Positions 8,854 through 18,464 of a DNA stretch of 64,000 nt are shown in pieces. The notes under the pieces are model-generated. The model made no database searches. It was given only the letters and a program-made list of their open reading frames with translations, and was not told the origin of the DNA. How positions within the stretch are numbered: position 1 is the stretch's first letter; every line of letters begins with the position of its first letter. Source of the DNA: Mycolicibacterium frederiksbergense (GTDB taxonomy: Bacteria > Actinomycetota > Actinomycetes > Mycobacteriales > Mycobacteriaceae); assembly GCF_029893345.1 (NCBI RefSeq), contig NZ_JARXVE010000002.1:434001-498000 (forward strand), in the 5' to 3' direction. Both the position numbers and the translations under genes were made by a program.

Positions 8854-9854
8854 GCGCCGACCGCCCAACCCGCGTCTGGACGGTCATCCCACTGCAGGCG
8901 GTCCACCGCGTCGAGGATCCGGTCACAGCTTGGCAGGTGCAGGTGCTCAAGTTTTGGTGGCGGATAAGGGATGTCGTAGCCGCTGACCCGTAGGACGGGT
9001 GCTTCCAGGTGATGGAAACACCGTTCCTGGACCCGGGCCGCGATCTCGGCGCCGACCCCGGCGAAGCCCTGCGCCTCCTGCGCGACGATGCACCGGCCGG
9101 TCTTGCGCACTGAGGTGGTGACCGTGTCGTCGTCGAACGGGACGATCGACCGCAGATCGATCACCTCGAGATCGCGGCCGTCCTCGGCGGCCGCCGCGGC
9201 AGCTGCCAGAGCGGGATCCACGGACGGGCCGTAGGCAACCAGGGTGGCGTCGGTGCCGGGTCGCAGAACCCGGGCCTTTCCGATGGGGTCGCCGCGTCGC
9301 AGTTCGGCGTCGGCACGCGAGAAGTACATACGTTTGGGTTCGAGGAACACCACCGGGTCGGGATCCTCGATGGCTTCGCGTAGCAGCCCATAGGCATCCG
9401 TGACCGACGCCGGGGCAACGATTTTCAGGCCGGGGGTATGCGCGTAGTAGGCCTCGCTGGAATCGCAGTGATGCTCGACTCCGCCGATACCGCCGGCGAA
9501 CGGAATCCGGATCACCATCGGCGCCGACAGCGCACCGCGGGTACGGTTGCGGATCTTGGCGACGTGGGAGACCAGCTGTTCGAAGGCAGGGTAGGCGAAG
9601 GCGTCGAACTGCATTTCCACCACCGGACGAAATCCGGCCATCGCCATGCCGACGGCAAACCCGATGATCCCCGATTCCGCCAGCGGGGTATCGAAACACC
9701 GGTCGATGCCGAAGGTTTCGGCCAGGCCGTCGGTGACCCGGAAGACACCGCCGAGCGTTCCGACGTCCTCGCCGAATACCAGCACCGATTCATCCTCGCG
9801 GAGAGCATCGCGCAGGGCAGCATTGAGGGCTTGGGCAAAAGTGAACTCGGTCAT
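8850..9854 (-). CDS. bkdB: 2-oxoisovalerate dehydrogenase E1 beta subunit
   Basis: Beta subunit of the thiamine-diphosphate-dependent E1, which decarboxylates branched-chain 2-oxoacids. 334 residues, the usual size, with FGEDVGTLGGVFRVTDGL at the N-terminus, the conserved EMQFDAFAYPAFEQL stretch, and the C-terminal domain FDDDTVTTSVRKTGRCIV. It starts five bases after the E1alpha stop and its own stop overlaps the E2 start, so the four genes are a tight operon. Confidence 0.93.
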   Translation of the reverse strand: MTEFTFAQALNAALRDALREDESVLVFGEDVGTLGGVFRVTDGLAETFGIDRCFDTPLAESGIIGFAVGMAMAGFRPVVEMQFDAFAYPAFEQLVSHVAKIRNRTRGALSAPMVIRIPFAGGIGGVEHHCDSSEAYYAHTPGLKIVAPASVTDAYGLLREAIEDPDPVVFLEPKRMYFSRADAELRRGDPIGKARVLRPGTDATLVAYGPSVDPALAAAAAAAEDGRDLEVIDLRSIVPFDDDTVTTSVRKTGRCIVAQEAQGFAGVGAEIAARVQERCFHHLEAPVLRVSGYDIPYPPPKLEHLHLPSCDRILDAVDRLQWDDRPDAGWAVGA

Positions 9855-9859
9855 GTCGG

Positions 9860-10987
9860 TCAGTCCTCGTCGTAGTCGGCGGCGATATCGGCGTGGGCCT
9901 GTGCGTGTTGTTCGCGCAGTTGAGTGGTCGGTTCGGCGAAGACATAACGGAACAGATCGCCGGCATCGGTGGGTCGGTCAGCGTTCATACCGGCCCGCAG
10001 GGTGGTGGCGCGGTCTTCGGCCTCGGCCGCCACTGCGGCGATATGACCGTCGTCTATCAACCCTTCGAGCAGCAGGTAGCGCTCGAGCCGGGCGATCGGA
10101 TCGCGTTGGATCCAATGCGCCACTTCATCGTTGGTGCGGTACCGGGTTGGATCGTCGGCGTTGGTGTGTCCCTCGACGCGGTAGGTGTGGGCTTCCACGA
10201 TGACCGGACCGTTGCCGTCCAGCACGAACTTTCGGGCTTCGTCCAGCACCGCCAACATCGCCATCGGGTCATTGCCGTCGACCTGCTCGCTGCCGATCCC
10301 GTAGCCGACACCCTTGTGCGCCAACGACGGAGCGATGGTCTGGCGGGCCAGCGGCACGCTGATGGCGAATCCGTTGTTCTGCACCAGGAAGATGACCGGT
10401 GCGTGGAAAACGGCAGCGAAGTTCAGTGCCTCGTGGAAGTCGCCTTCGCTGGTAGCCCCGTCGCCACACAATGCCAGCACCACGGCCCCTGTGTCCCTGC
10501 GGGTCTGAGCGTGGGCCAGTCCGGCGGCATGCAGTAACTGGGTCGCCAGTGGTGTGCACTGCGGTGCGGTGCGGTGGCGGACCGGGTCGTAGCAACAGTG
10601 CCAGTCGCCGGCCAGCATGCCGAGGATCTCGACGGGGTCGATACCGCGAGTGGTCAGCGCCATCGAATCTCGGTACGTCGGAAACAGCCAGTCATTGGCG
10701 TGCAGAGACATCGCGGCCGCGATCTGGCAGGCCTCCTGGCCCCGCGAAGACGGATAGACGGCCAGTCGTCCCTGCTTGGTCAACGCCGTTGCCTGCTCGT
10801 CGAAACGGCGACCCAAGACCATGTTTCGATACATCTGCACGAGTCGCGGTGGTGCCGGGCGCGGATAGCGCGCGGTGCGGCCGGTGAGGCGGCCGGCGGG
10901 GTCGAGGTACTGCACGGGAGTGTCGGCCGGAAGGAACTTGGCGTACCCCGCATCGACCGAGGTTTTCATCGAATCGATCGCCGTCAC
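9860..10987 (-). CDS. bkdA: 2-oxoisovalerate dehydrogenase E1 alpha subunit
   Basis: Alpha subunit of the ThDP-dependent E1. 375 residues from a GTG at 10987 preceded by a good GGAGG. The ThDP/Mg motif runs from CGDGATSEGDFHEALNFA to VIFLVQNNGFAIS. First gene of the operon, divergent from an Lrp-type regulator across a 168-base gap that is more AT-rich than the coding DNA around it. With the valine dehydrogenase on the other side of the regulator, this points to branched-chain amino acid catabolism rather than pyruvate oxidation. Confidence 0.93.
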   Translation of the reverse strand: MTAIDSMKTSVDAGYAKFLPADTPVQYLDPAGRLTGRTARYPRPAPPRLVQMYRNMVLGRRFDEQATALTKQGRLAVYPSSRGQEACQIAAAMSLHANDWLFPTYRDSMALTTRGIDPVEILGMLAGDWHCCYDPVRHRTAPQCTPLATQLLHAAGLAHAQTRRDTGAVVLALCGDGATSEGDFHEALNFAAVFHAPVIFLVQNNGFAISVPLARQTIAPSLAHKGVGYGIGSEQVDGNDPMAMLAVLDEARKFVLDGNGPVIVEAHTYRVEGHTNADDPTRYRTNDEVAHWIQRDPIARLERYLLLEGLIDDGHIAAVAAEAEDRATTLRAGMNADRPTDAGDLFRYVFAEPTTQLREQHAQAHADIAADYDED

Positions 10988-11155
10988 AGTTGCCTCCAGA
11001 GTCGTATGTCCGCACCCAATGTGTTCCTCAATCCTGGGGTTTTATCGCATAGGTGCCACTCAACTGCGATATTCGGAGATGTATTGCGCACAATTGCTGA
11101 CTGCGACTACATATTGTCTTTTCAATCCACAGTTGCAGACGAGGAGACCGAACAC
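10988..11155. promoter_or_regulatory. Divergent control region of bkdABC-lpdA and the Lrp-type regulator
   Basis: 168 bases between two divergent starts, with AT-rich patches (for example GATATTCGGAGATGTATTG and ACATATTGTCTTTTC) unlike the surrounding GC-rich DNA. Lrp/AsnC proteins usually bind such divergent regions upstream of their own gene. I can see the GAGGAG site at 11141-11146 for the regulator and GGAGG for bkdA, but no clear symmetric operator. Confidence 0.5.
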
Positions 11156-12742
<1,587 letters not shown>

Positions 12743-12841
12743 TCAAAGGAACGTATGTTCCGCTGGTCGGATATGCGAGGGACTGGGACATATGGTGGAC
12801 ATACTGCACGCTTCCGGCGGAACTGATGCAGCCCTGTCCGG

Positions 12842-14083
12842 CTAGCGCCCGTTGTCGTGCGTTCCTGACGACACACTGCGATATACCGTGCCACGGAGCA
12901 CCACCGTTCGCACCCGCGCGGATAGATCCCGCACGCTGAAGTCGGTGCCGTCCAACAGCACCATGTCGGCTCGTTTCCCGGGGGCCAGCTCACCGATTTC
13001 GGCATCCGCGCCGAGCAGTTCGGCGGCCGAGGTGGTGGCGGCCCGTAGCGCGTCGACGTCGGAGATGCCCTGCTTGCTCATCAGCGCCAGCTCACCCAAA
13101 TTGTCTCCGTGCCGGGCGATCCCGGCGTCGGTGCCCATCGCGATGCGTACTCCCGCGGTGTAGGCGAGTCGCAGCGATGCCTCGTGTGCCTCGAGCACGT
13201 TGGCGACCTTGGCCCGGGTGGCATCGGTGATCCCGCCCGAGGTCCGCGCCTGCGCGAGGATGGCGTGTGGCGCGGATAGTGTTGGTACCAGCCAGGTTCC
13301 GCTCTCCAGCATCATGGCGACAGCCTCATCGTCGAGGTACACCCCGTGTTCGATCGAACGGACGCCGGCGCGGACGGCGTTTTTTATGCCCTGGGTGCCC
13401 TGTGCGTGTGCCATGACATGAACCCCGGCGGCCCGGGCCTCGACCATCATTGCCGCAAGTTCGTCGGCGGCCAGATGCGCGCGGTGCGGGTCGCTGCGCG
13501 GGCTGATCACGCCGCCGCTGGTCGCCACCTTGATCACATCGGCCCCGGCGCGGACGAGTTCGCGGACCTTTCGGCGCATTTCGTCGACCCCGTCGACCAC
13601 GGTCGGCGGACAACCGGGGTGCGGCGGCCACAGGGCGTGGACGCACTCACCCGAGGCCATCCAGGAGTCGCCGTGGCCCCCGGTCTGGCTGAGCATGCCG
13701 ATCGCGATCTGCATATCAGGGCCTTCGACCAACCCCGTGGCGACCGCCTGTTTCACGCCGAGGTCGGCCCCGGCGGCGTCACGCACTGTCGTGATACCTG
13801 CGCGCAGGGTCAGTCGAAGATTTCGTGCCGCCTGAAAGAACCTGAGCGAGAACGGCTGTTGGATGAGCCGCATGGTGTCGACGTCGTCGAGCGTGACATG
13901 GACATGGCAGTCGATGAATCCCGGAACTACTAGTTGGCCGCTGGCATCCAGGCCGGTGTCGCCGTCGAGGCCCGGGCCCACCTCGACGATGCGCTCGCCG
14001 TCGATGACGACATCGGCTGGTGCGGCGGTTCCTGAAACCGGATCGAAGACGTGCCCGCCGTGTACCAGAAGTCGCGGCCTCAC
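12842..14083 (-). CDS. Amidohydrolase family protein (metal-dependent, imidazolonepropionase-like)
   Basis: TIM-barrel metal-dependent hydrolase acting on an unidentified amide, lactam or ester. The GTG at 14083 overlaps the TetR stop (GTGA) and gives 413 residues; an ATG 13 codons upstream would overlap TetR by 43 bases. Metal-site residues in order: HVHV after GFIDC (the HxH motif), lysine in DVIKVATSGG, His in VHVMAHAQG, His in SIEHGVYL, and Asp in MGTDAGI. Co-transcribed with the TetR gene and divergent from the molybdenum hydroxylase cluster, it probably belongs to the same pathway. Relatives are variously called imidazolonepropionase-like or Xaa-Pro dipeptidase; the substrate is open. 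Confidence 0.85.
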   Translation of the reverse strand: MRPRLLVHGGHVFDPVSGTAAPADVVIDGERIVEVGPGLDGDTGLDASGQLVVPGFIDCHVHVTLDDVDTMRLIQQPFSLRFFQAARNLRLTLRAGITTVRDAAGADLGVKQAVATGLVEGPDMQIAIGMLSQTGGHGDSWMASGECVHALWPPHPGCPPTVVDGVDEMRRKVRELVRAGADVIKVATSGGVISPRSDPHRAHLAADELAAMMVEARAAGVHVMAHAQGTQGIKNAVRAGVRSIEHGVYLDDEAVAMMLESGTWLVPTLSAPHAILAQARTSGGITDATRAKVANVLEAHEASLRLAYTAGVRIAMGTDAGIARHGDNLGELALMSKQGISDVDALRAATTSAAELLGADAEIGELAPGKRADMVLLDGTDFSVRDLSARVRTVVLRGTVYRSVSSGTHDNGR

Positions 14084-14709
14084 CGGTGCGTCGCATCCGG
14101 TCCGTACAGCGCGTTGATCCATATCGTGGACAAGGCGGCGGTGACGGCTGCTTCGTCGGTGAACGGGCGCCGTCCGAATGCCGCCAGCAGGTACCGCTCG
14201 TTCATCCAGGTCAGTGCGCGCGCCACCTCAACGGGTTCGGATATCCGAGAGAGCGACGCCGCGACATCGGCCTCGATGCGTCGTGCGGTGGCCGCGGCCA
14301 ACCGTTCGGCGAGTGCCTCGTACAGAGCACCCACTTCGGGGTCGTGTCGTGCGGTATCGGAGATCGCCTGGATCAGCCGGCCGTGCTCGACGAAAACTGC
14401 GGTCAAGCCTTCAAGGCTGCGACGAAGTTCGGCGACCGGATCATCGGAGTCGGTCATCCAGTCGTCTGCGACGTGGTCGAGTTCGAGCCCGACGTCGTCG
14501 AGCATCGCCATAAGCAGGTGTTGACGATCGTCGAAATGGCGATAGAACGCAGTGCGTGCCACTTCGGCTGCGGAGGTGATGTCGTCAAGCGAGATCTCCG
14601 CCCAGGGCTGCTGCTCGAGCAGTGTGTGTGCGGCGTCGAGTAGGCGGCGCCGGGCATCGCGGCGGTGCTGGCGTCGACGTGCCTGCAGATCAGTCTGTCG
14701 CGTGGTCAC
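14080..14709 (-). CDS. TetR family regulator
   Basis: 209 residues, GTG start. An arginine-rich N-terminus (RRRQHRRDARRRLLDAA) is followed by a TetR helix-turn-helix (ISLDDITSAAEVARTAFYRHF) and a variable ligand domain. It is divergent from the LLM oxidoreductase gene and overlaps the amidohydrolase gene, so it is the likely local repressor of both arms of the cluster. Palindromes in the divergent gap are candidate operators. The effector is unknown. Confidence 0.9.
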   Translation of the reverse strand: MTTRQTDLQARRRQHRRDARRRLLDAAHTLLEQQPWAEISLDDITSAAEVARTAFYRHFDDRQHLLMAMLDDVGLELDHVADDWMTDSDDPVAELRRSLEGLTAVFVEHGRLIQAISDTARHDPEVGALYEALAERLAAATARRIEADVAASLSRISEPVEVARALTWMNERYLLAAFGRRPFTDEAAVTAALSTIWINALYGPDATHR

Positions 14710-14732
14710 CGGACCAGTCTGTCATAGCTATG

Positions 14733-14768
14733 GACACTAAGTGGAACAATAACCTTGACACGGTGTCA
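14733..14768. promoter_or_regulatory. Two palindromes in the TetR / LLM oxidoreductase divergent promoter
   Basis: CATAGCTATG at 14733-14742 is a perfect 10-base palindrome, and TGACACGGTGTCA at 14756-14768 is a perfect 13-base palindrome about a central G. Both lie in the 120-base gap between the divergent starts. The second overlaps TTGACA, a plausible -35 for the rightward operon. They are plausible TetR operators; binding is inference. Confidence 0.5.
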
Positions 14769-14829
14769 CAGTTGTAGTTACGTAATGCCGACCCAAGCAT
14801 CATGCATTGTGAGAAGAAGGGGTCCATTC

Positions 14830-15819
14830 GTGCGACTTAGCCTGTCGTTCACCGGGTTCGGGTCGATTCTTGCGGACCTGCCGGCGGTCCGGGCCGCCGA
14901 TGAATGTGGGTTCGACGGCGTCTGGTACGCCGAACACATCTGTGCCCACGACGCGGTAGTGCCGGCGACTGTATACCTGCGCGAAACCGAGCGACTCGAG
15001 CTGAGCCTGATGGGCATCAGTGCCGCCGGACGTCATCCCGGGGTTGCTGCGATGGAACTGGCCTCACTGGCTGAGATCGCGCCGGGGCGGGTGCGCGCGG
15101 CAGTCGGCACCGGCGTGCCCGACATGATCGCCAAGCTCGGCAGGTCGGTCGAGAAGCCGGTCGCCTCGACGATCGCACTACATCAGGCGCTCAAGACCGC
15201 GCTCGCCGGCGGAAACCTCACCGCGGACTACCCGGGGTTCAGCTTCCAGCAATACAAGTTGAACCCGCTGACGGCGCCCCCCGCGCTCGACATCATGGCG
15301 GTTCGTCCGCGGATGGTCCAAGCTGCTGCCCAGTATGCCGACGGTGTCTGCCTGAGCGCCGGATCGTCGCGCAGATACCTCGCCGATACCGTCAAACGGG
15401 TTGAGGCCGCGCTGGCCGAGGCCGGGCGGCCGCGTGCGGGATTCCGAATATCGGCCGTCGTCACCGCCTTCATCACCGACGATGTGCAGAAGGCGCGGAT
15501 GCAGGTGGCCTCGATGCTCTCGACATTCGACGCCGCCACCACCGAATACCTTGCCGCCGGAGCTATCCCGGACGGGGCGCTGGTCGATGCGGTGGCCCGG
15601 GGCGGACCGTTTGAGGCGGTGCGGGTGTTCACCCCTGAGGTGATCGACGCGGTCGGGATGGTGTGTCCGCCCGACGGGATCGCCGATGCGCTCGCGGCGT
15701 ATGCCGAAACCGGGGTCGACGAGATCGCGATAGCACCGTTCGCGCCACCGGATCAGGTGCCCGACCTCATTCGGCTGATGGCCGAGAACCGTCCACTTCT
15801 CGCCGCAAAACCCGCATAA
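14830..15819 (+). CDS. LLM class (F420-dependent type) oxidoreductase
   Basis: Luciferase-like TIM-barrel oxidoreductase; mycobacterial members of this size usually use F420, some use FMN. The GTG at 14830 follows an AGAAGG site and gives 329 residues starting VRLSLSFTGFGS. Conserved features include DECGFDGVWYAEHI near the N-terminus, LASLAEIAPGRVRAAVGTGVP, and a C-terminal GIADALAAYAETGVDEI segment. First gene of an eight-gene run to 22091. It could act as monooxygenase or dehydrogenase on the pathway substrate; the reaction is unknown. Confidence 0.87.
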   Translation: MRLSLSFTGFGSILADLPAVRAADECGFDGVWYAEHICAHDAVVPATVYLRETERLELSLMGISAAGRHPGVAAMELASLAEIAPGRVRAAVGTGVPDMIAKLGRSVEKPVASTIALHQALKTALAGGNLTADYPGFSFQQYKLNPLTAPPALDIMAVRPRMVQAAAQYADGVCLSAGSSRRYLADTVKRVEAALAEAGRPRAGFRISAVVTAFITDDVQKARMQVASMLSTFDAATTEYLAAGAIPDGALVDAVARGGPFEAVRVFTPEVIDAVGMVCPPDGIADALAAYAETGVDEIAIAPFAPPDQVPDLIRLMAENRPLLAAKPA

Positions 15820-15833
15820 CAGAACGGAATACG

Positions 15834-16271
15834 ATGATGTCTGAGACTTTGATCGGCGCCGACGCGCAGGAGATCCTGGCGCTGCATCGCGAATTCGTGG
15901 AGGCCAACGGCCCCCTCGATTCCAGTTACCTGCGACGGCGGGTGACCGCGGTGCCCGACGAACTGGTCTGGTACAACCTCAACGGTTCGGTCTACGTCGG
16001 GCAGGATCACATCGCGCAGCTGTGGGACATGCTCTCGGCGACCATGGGCGGTCAGGCGATGAGTGCCGAGCTGCGCGACGAACGCGTCGAGGTGGTCGGC
16101 GATGTCGCGTGGGTGACCTACCTCAACCACTACAAGGCCGACTTCGGCAATCTCGGCAGCTACAACGCCGGGATGCGCAGCACCGAGATCTGGCGCCGCC
16201 GTGCAGGCAAATGGGAACTGGTCCATACCCACTTCTCCACCCACGTGCCCAACCAGATGGGCGGGCGTTGA
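15834..16271 (+). CDS. NTF2-like / SnoaL-type small protein
   Basis: 145 residues (ATG at 15834, or 15837). The predicted fold is a cone-shaped NTF2-like barrel: N-terminal helix LGADAQEILALHREFVE type, then strands such as ELVWYNLNGSVYVGQDHI, VEVVGDVAWVTYLNHY and TEIWRRRAGKWELVHTHFS, the usual SnoaL/DUF4440 ending. Such proteins act as small isomerases, hydratases or dehydratases. It starts 15 bases after the LLM gene, so is probably co-transcribed. No catalytic residue can be assigned with confidence. Confidence 0.78.
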   Translation: MMSETLIGADAQEILALHREFVEANGPLDSSYLRRRVTAVPDELVWYNLNGSVYVGQDHIAQLWDMLSATMGGQAMSAELRDERVEVVGDVAWVTYLNHYKADFGNLGSYNAGMRSTEIWRRRAGKWELVHTHFSTHVPNQMGGR

Positions 16272-16302
16272 CCGCCCGGCGCAGGTCAGCGTAGGCCAAG
16301 CG

Positions 16303-17109
16303 ATGGAGCGGTTTTCGGTATTGGGACCGGCCGGTGACATCTCCGGTCTGCGCCGGGTCACGGACGGTGCCGGGGCGCCGGTGGTCCTGGTCCACGGCGT
16401 CAACGGTGCAGCCGTGCAGTGGTCGGGCGTCGCCGAACGGCTCACGGACCGCACCACAATCGCAGTTGACCTACGCGGACATGGAGATTCGGAATCAGGT
16501 GACGGCCGGTACGGAGCCGAGGACTATGCCGGCGATGTGGCCGCGGTCATGGACGGTCTCGGCGTCGATCGTGCCCACCTGGTGGGCACCTCGTTCGGAG
16601 GAGGGGTGTGCCTCACGCTCGCCGCGGCGCAGCCCGACCGGATCCGGTCGGTGGCGATCCTCGGCGGCGCGCTCAGCGTCACCGGCACGGCCGATGCGGA
16701 TGCCGCGGTCGGCGCGCTGCATCTGCTGGGGACGGAACCGTTCTTCGAACAGGTGGCGGCGGCAAGCTTCGCGCCCGGTTCCGATGCGGAGCTGATCCGC
16801 GACTCCGTGCGGTTGGCTGCCCGCAATGACGCGATCACGGTCGAGCGCATCCTGCGCGCGGCGTTCTCCGCTGACGTCTCGGCGGCAGCGGCCGGTGTGA
16901 CCGCGCCTGCCTTGGTGTTGACGGGTGAGCTCGATCAAACCTGCCCGCCGGCACTGGGCGTCGCCCTTGCCGCGGCGCTCCGGACCGACTGCCGGGTGTT
17001 GCCTGGGCGCGGTCACATGGCACATGTGGAGGACCCAGACCTGATCGCGGGGTTGATCGATGCGCAACTGCGCCAGGTCGATTCCGCCGATACCGCCCGG
17101 AAAGGCTGA
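16303..17109 (+). CDS. Alpha/beta hydrolase
   Basis: 268 residues from ATG 16303; upstream codons in this frame offer no ATG or GTG before the preceding gene's stop. The oxyanion-hole motif is VHGVNG, the nucleophile elbow GTSFGG (Ser), the acid is probably Asp in GELDQTCP, and the base His in GRGHMAHVEDP. These give a full Ser-Asp-His triad. In a catabolic operon it could hydrolyse an ester or thioester, or cleave a C-C bond in a ring-opened intermediate; sequence cannot choose between these. Confidence 0.86.
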   Translation: MERFSVLGPAGDISGLRRVTDGAGAPVVLVHGVNGAAVQWSGVAERLTDRTTIAVDLRGHGDSESGDGRYGAEDYAGDVAAVMDGLGVDRAHLVGTSFGGGVCLTLAAAQPDRIRSVAILGGALSVTGTADADAAVGALHLLGTEPFFEQVAAASFAPGSDAELIRDSVRLAARNDAITVERILRAAFSADVSAAAAGVTAPALVLTGELDQTCPPALGVALAAALRTDCRVLPGRGHMAHVEDPDLIAGLIDAQLRQVDSADTARKG

Positions 17110-17115
17110 GGTCCG

Positions 17116-17979
17116 GTGCATCCGGCTCCGTTCGACTATCTGGCGGCCAGATCCGTTGAGCAAGCGTGTCAGGCCCTGAGTGAGGATCCCGGTGGTACTC
17201 GTGTGCTGGCCGGCGGTCAGAGTCTGTTGCCGCGCCTGGTCCGCCGGCTCGAGCGGCCGGACCGCCTGGTCGACATCACCCGGATCGCGGAGCTGCAGGC
17301 ACTGAGCGCGACGCCAGACGCGCTGCACATCGGGGCGGCCGTCACCCAGCGCACCGGCGAGCTGTTCCCCAGACTCGGCGAATTCGGTGTTCTGGCACAG
17401 GCGCTCCCACGCGTTGGCAAGACCACGACCCGAAACCGCGGCACGATCTGTGGCAGCATCGCCCATGCCAATCCGGCGGCTGAACTCGGCGTCTGTCTAC
17501 TGGCACTCGGCGGTGAAGTCACCGCCGTCTCGACCGAGGGATCGCGCAGTATCGGGGCCCAGGAGTTCTTCGTCGCGCCGTTCCGTACCGCCCTGCGCAC
17601 CGATGAACTGGCCCACACGGTGACGTTCCTGCGCCCCGCCGCGGGCACCGTTGGATACTTCGACGAGGTCACCCTTCGCGGTGCCGGCGACACACCGTTG
17701 GTCAGCGCCGCGGTCACCAGCACTGTCATCGACGGCCGGGCCGGCGATGTGCGCATCGTGGTCGGGGGTGCCGGACAAGTGCCGGTACTGGTTTCGTCGG
17801 CGATCACCGGCGTACTTGACGGAGCCCTCGACGACGGCGCGGTGGATCACGTCAGTAGCGCGGCTGCTGCCGAACTCGAATTTCACGGCGACGCACACGG
17901 TTCCGCCGATCACCGTAGTCGGCTGGCGGTGCATATCGTTGCCCGGCTGTTGCGCCGACTCAGGGAGAACTTGCCATGA
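17116..17979 (+). CDS. Molybdenum hydroxylase medium subunit (FAD-binding, CoxM-like)
   Basis: FAD subunit of a three-component molybdenum hydroxylase; it passes electrons from the 2Fe-2S subunit to the final acceptor. 287 residues, GTG start. The FAD motif VLAGGQSLLPRL is near residues 35-46 and a second conserved block TTTRNRGTICGSIAHANPAAE near 104-124, followed by the CO_deh_flav_C domain. The ATGA overlap with the small subunit shows tight coupling. Gene order M-S-L is that of cox/xdh-type operons. Confidence 0.92.
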   Translation: MHPAPFDYLAARSVEQACQALSEDPGGTRVLAGGQSLLPRLVRRLERPDRLVDITRIAELQALSATPDALHIGAAVTQRTGELFPRLGEFGVLAQALPRVGKTTTRNRGTICGSIAHANPAAELGVCLLALGGEVTAVSTEGSRSIGAQEFFVAPFRTALRTDELAHTVTFLRPAAGTVGYFDEVTLRGAGDTPLVSAAVTSTVIDGRAGDVRIVVGGAGQVPVLVSSAITGVLDGALDDGAVDHVSSAAAAELEFHGDAHGSADHRSRLAVHIVARLLRRLRENLP

Positions 17980-18464
17980 CTTTCGCGATCGAAGTTCGGG
18001 TGAACGGCCGGACGGTCCAGGCCACCGTGCCGCCACGGCTGTCGCTGGCCGATTTCCTACGCGAACGGCTCGGTCTCACCGGTACCCACATCGGCTGTGG
18101 ACAGGGGTTGTGCGGCAGCTGCAATGTGCTGCTCGACTCACGTTCCGTGCGCTCGTGTCTGACGCTGGCGGTGCAGGCCGACGGCACGGATGTGGTCACT
18201 GTCGAGGACCTGAGCGGGCCTGAACTCTCCACCGTCCAGGACTGCCTGGTCCGGCATCGCGCACTCCAATGTGGGTTCTGTACACCGGGATTCGTTGTGC
18301 TCATCGAGGAATTGCTGACCGAGGTCGGGGCCGGCCTGCGGCCAACACCGGAGGAACAGCGAGACCGGCTGGCCGCATCCCTGTGTCGTTGCACCGGATA
18401 TGCGCCGGTACTGGCCGCAGTACAGGAACTTGTCGCCGCAAAGATCTCCGAGCAGTCCCGATGA
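17976..18464 (+). CDS. Molybdenum hydroxylase small subunit (2Fe-2S, CoxS-like)
   Basis: 162-residue iron-sulfur subunit. The plant-type 2Fe-2S cluster motif is GCGQGLCGSCNVLL with a later Cys in RSC. The second, helical cluster domain has CGFCTPG and CRCTGY. All eight ligand cysteines appear to be present, so it should be functional. It overlaps the gene before and the gene after by four bases each. Confidence 0.94.
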   Translation: MTFAIEVRVNGRTVQATVPPRLSLADFLRERLGLTGTHIGCGQGLCGSCNVLLDSRSVRSCLTLAVQADGTDVVTVEDLSGPELSTVQDCLVRHRALQCGFCTPGFVVLIEELLTEVGAGLRPTPEEQRDRLAASLCRCTGYAPVLAAVQELVAAKISEQSR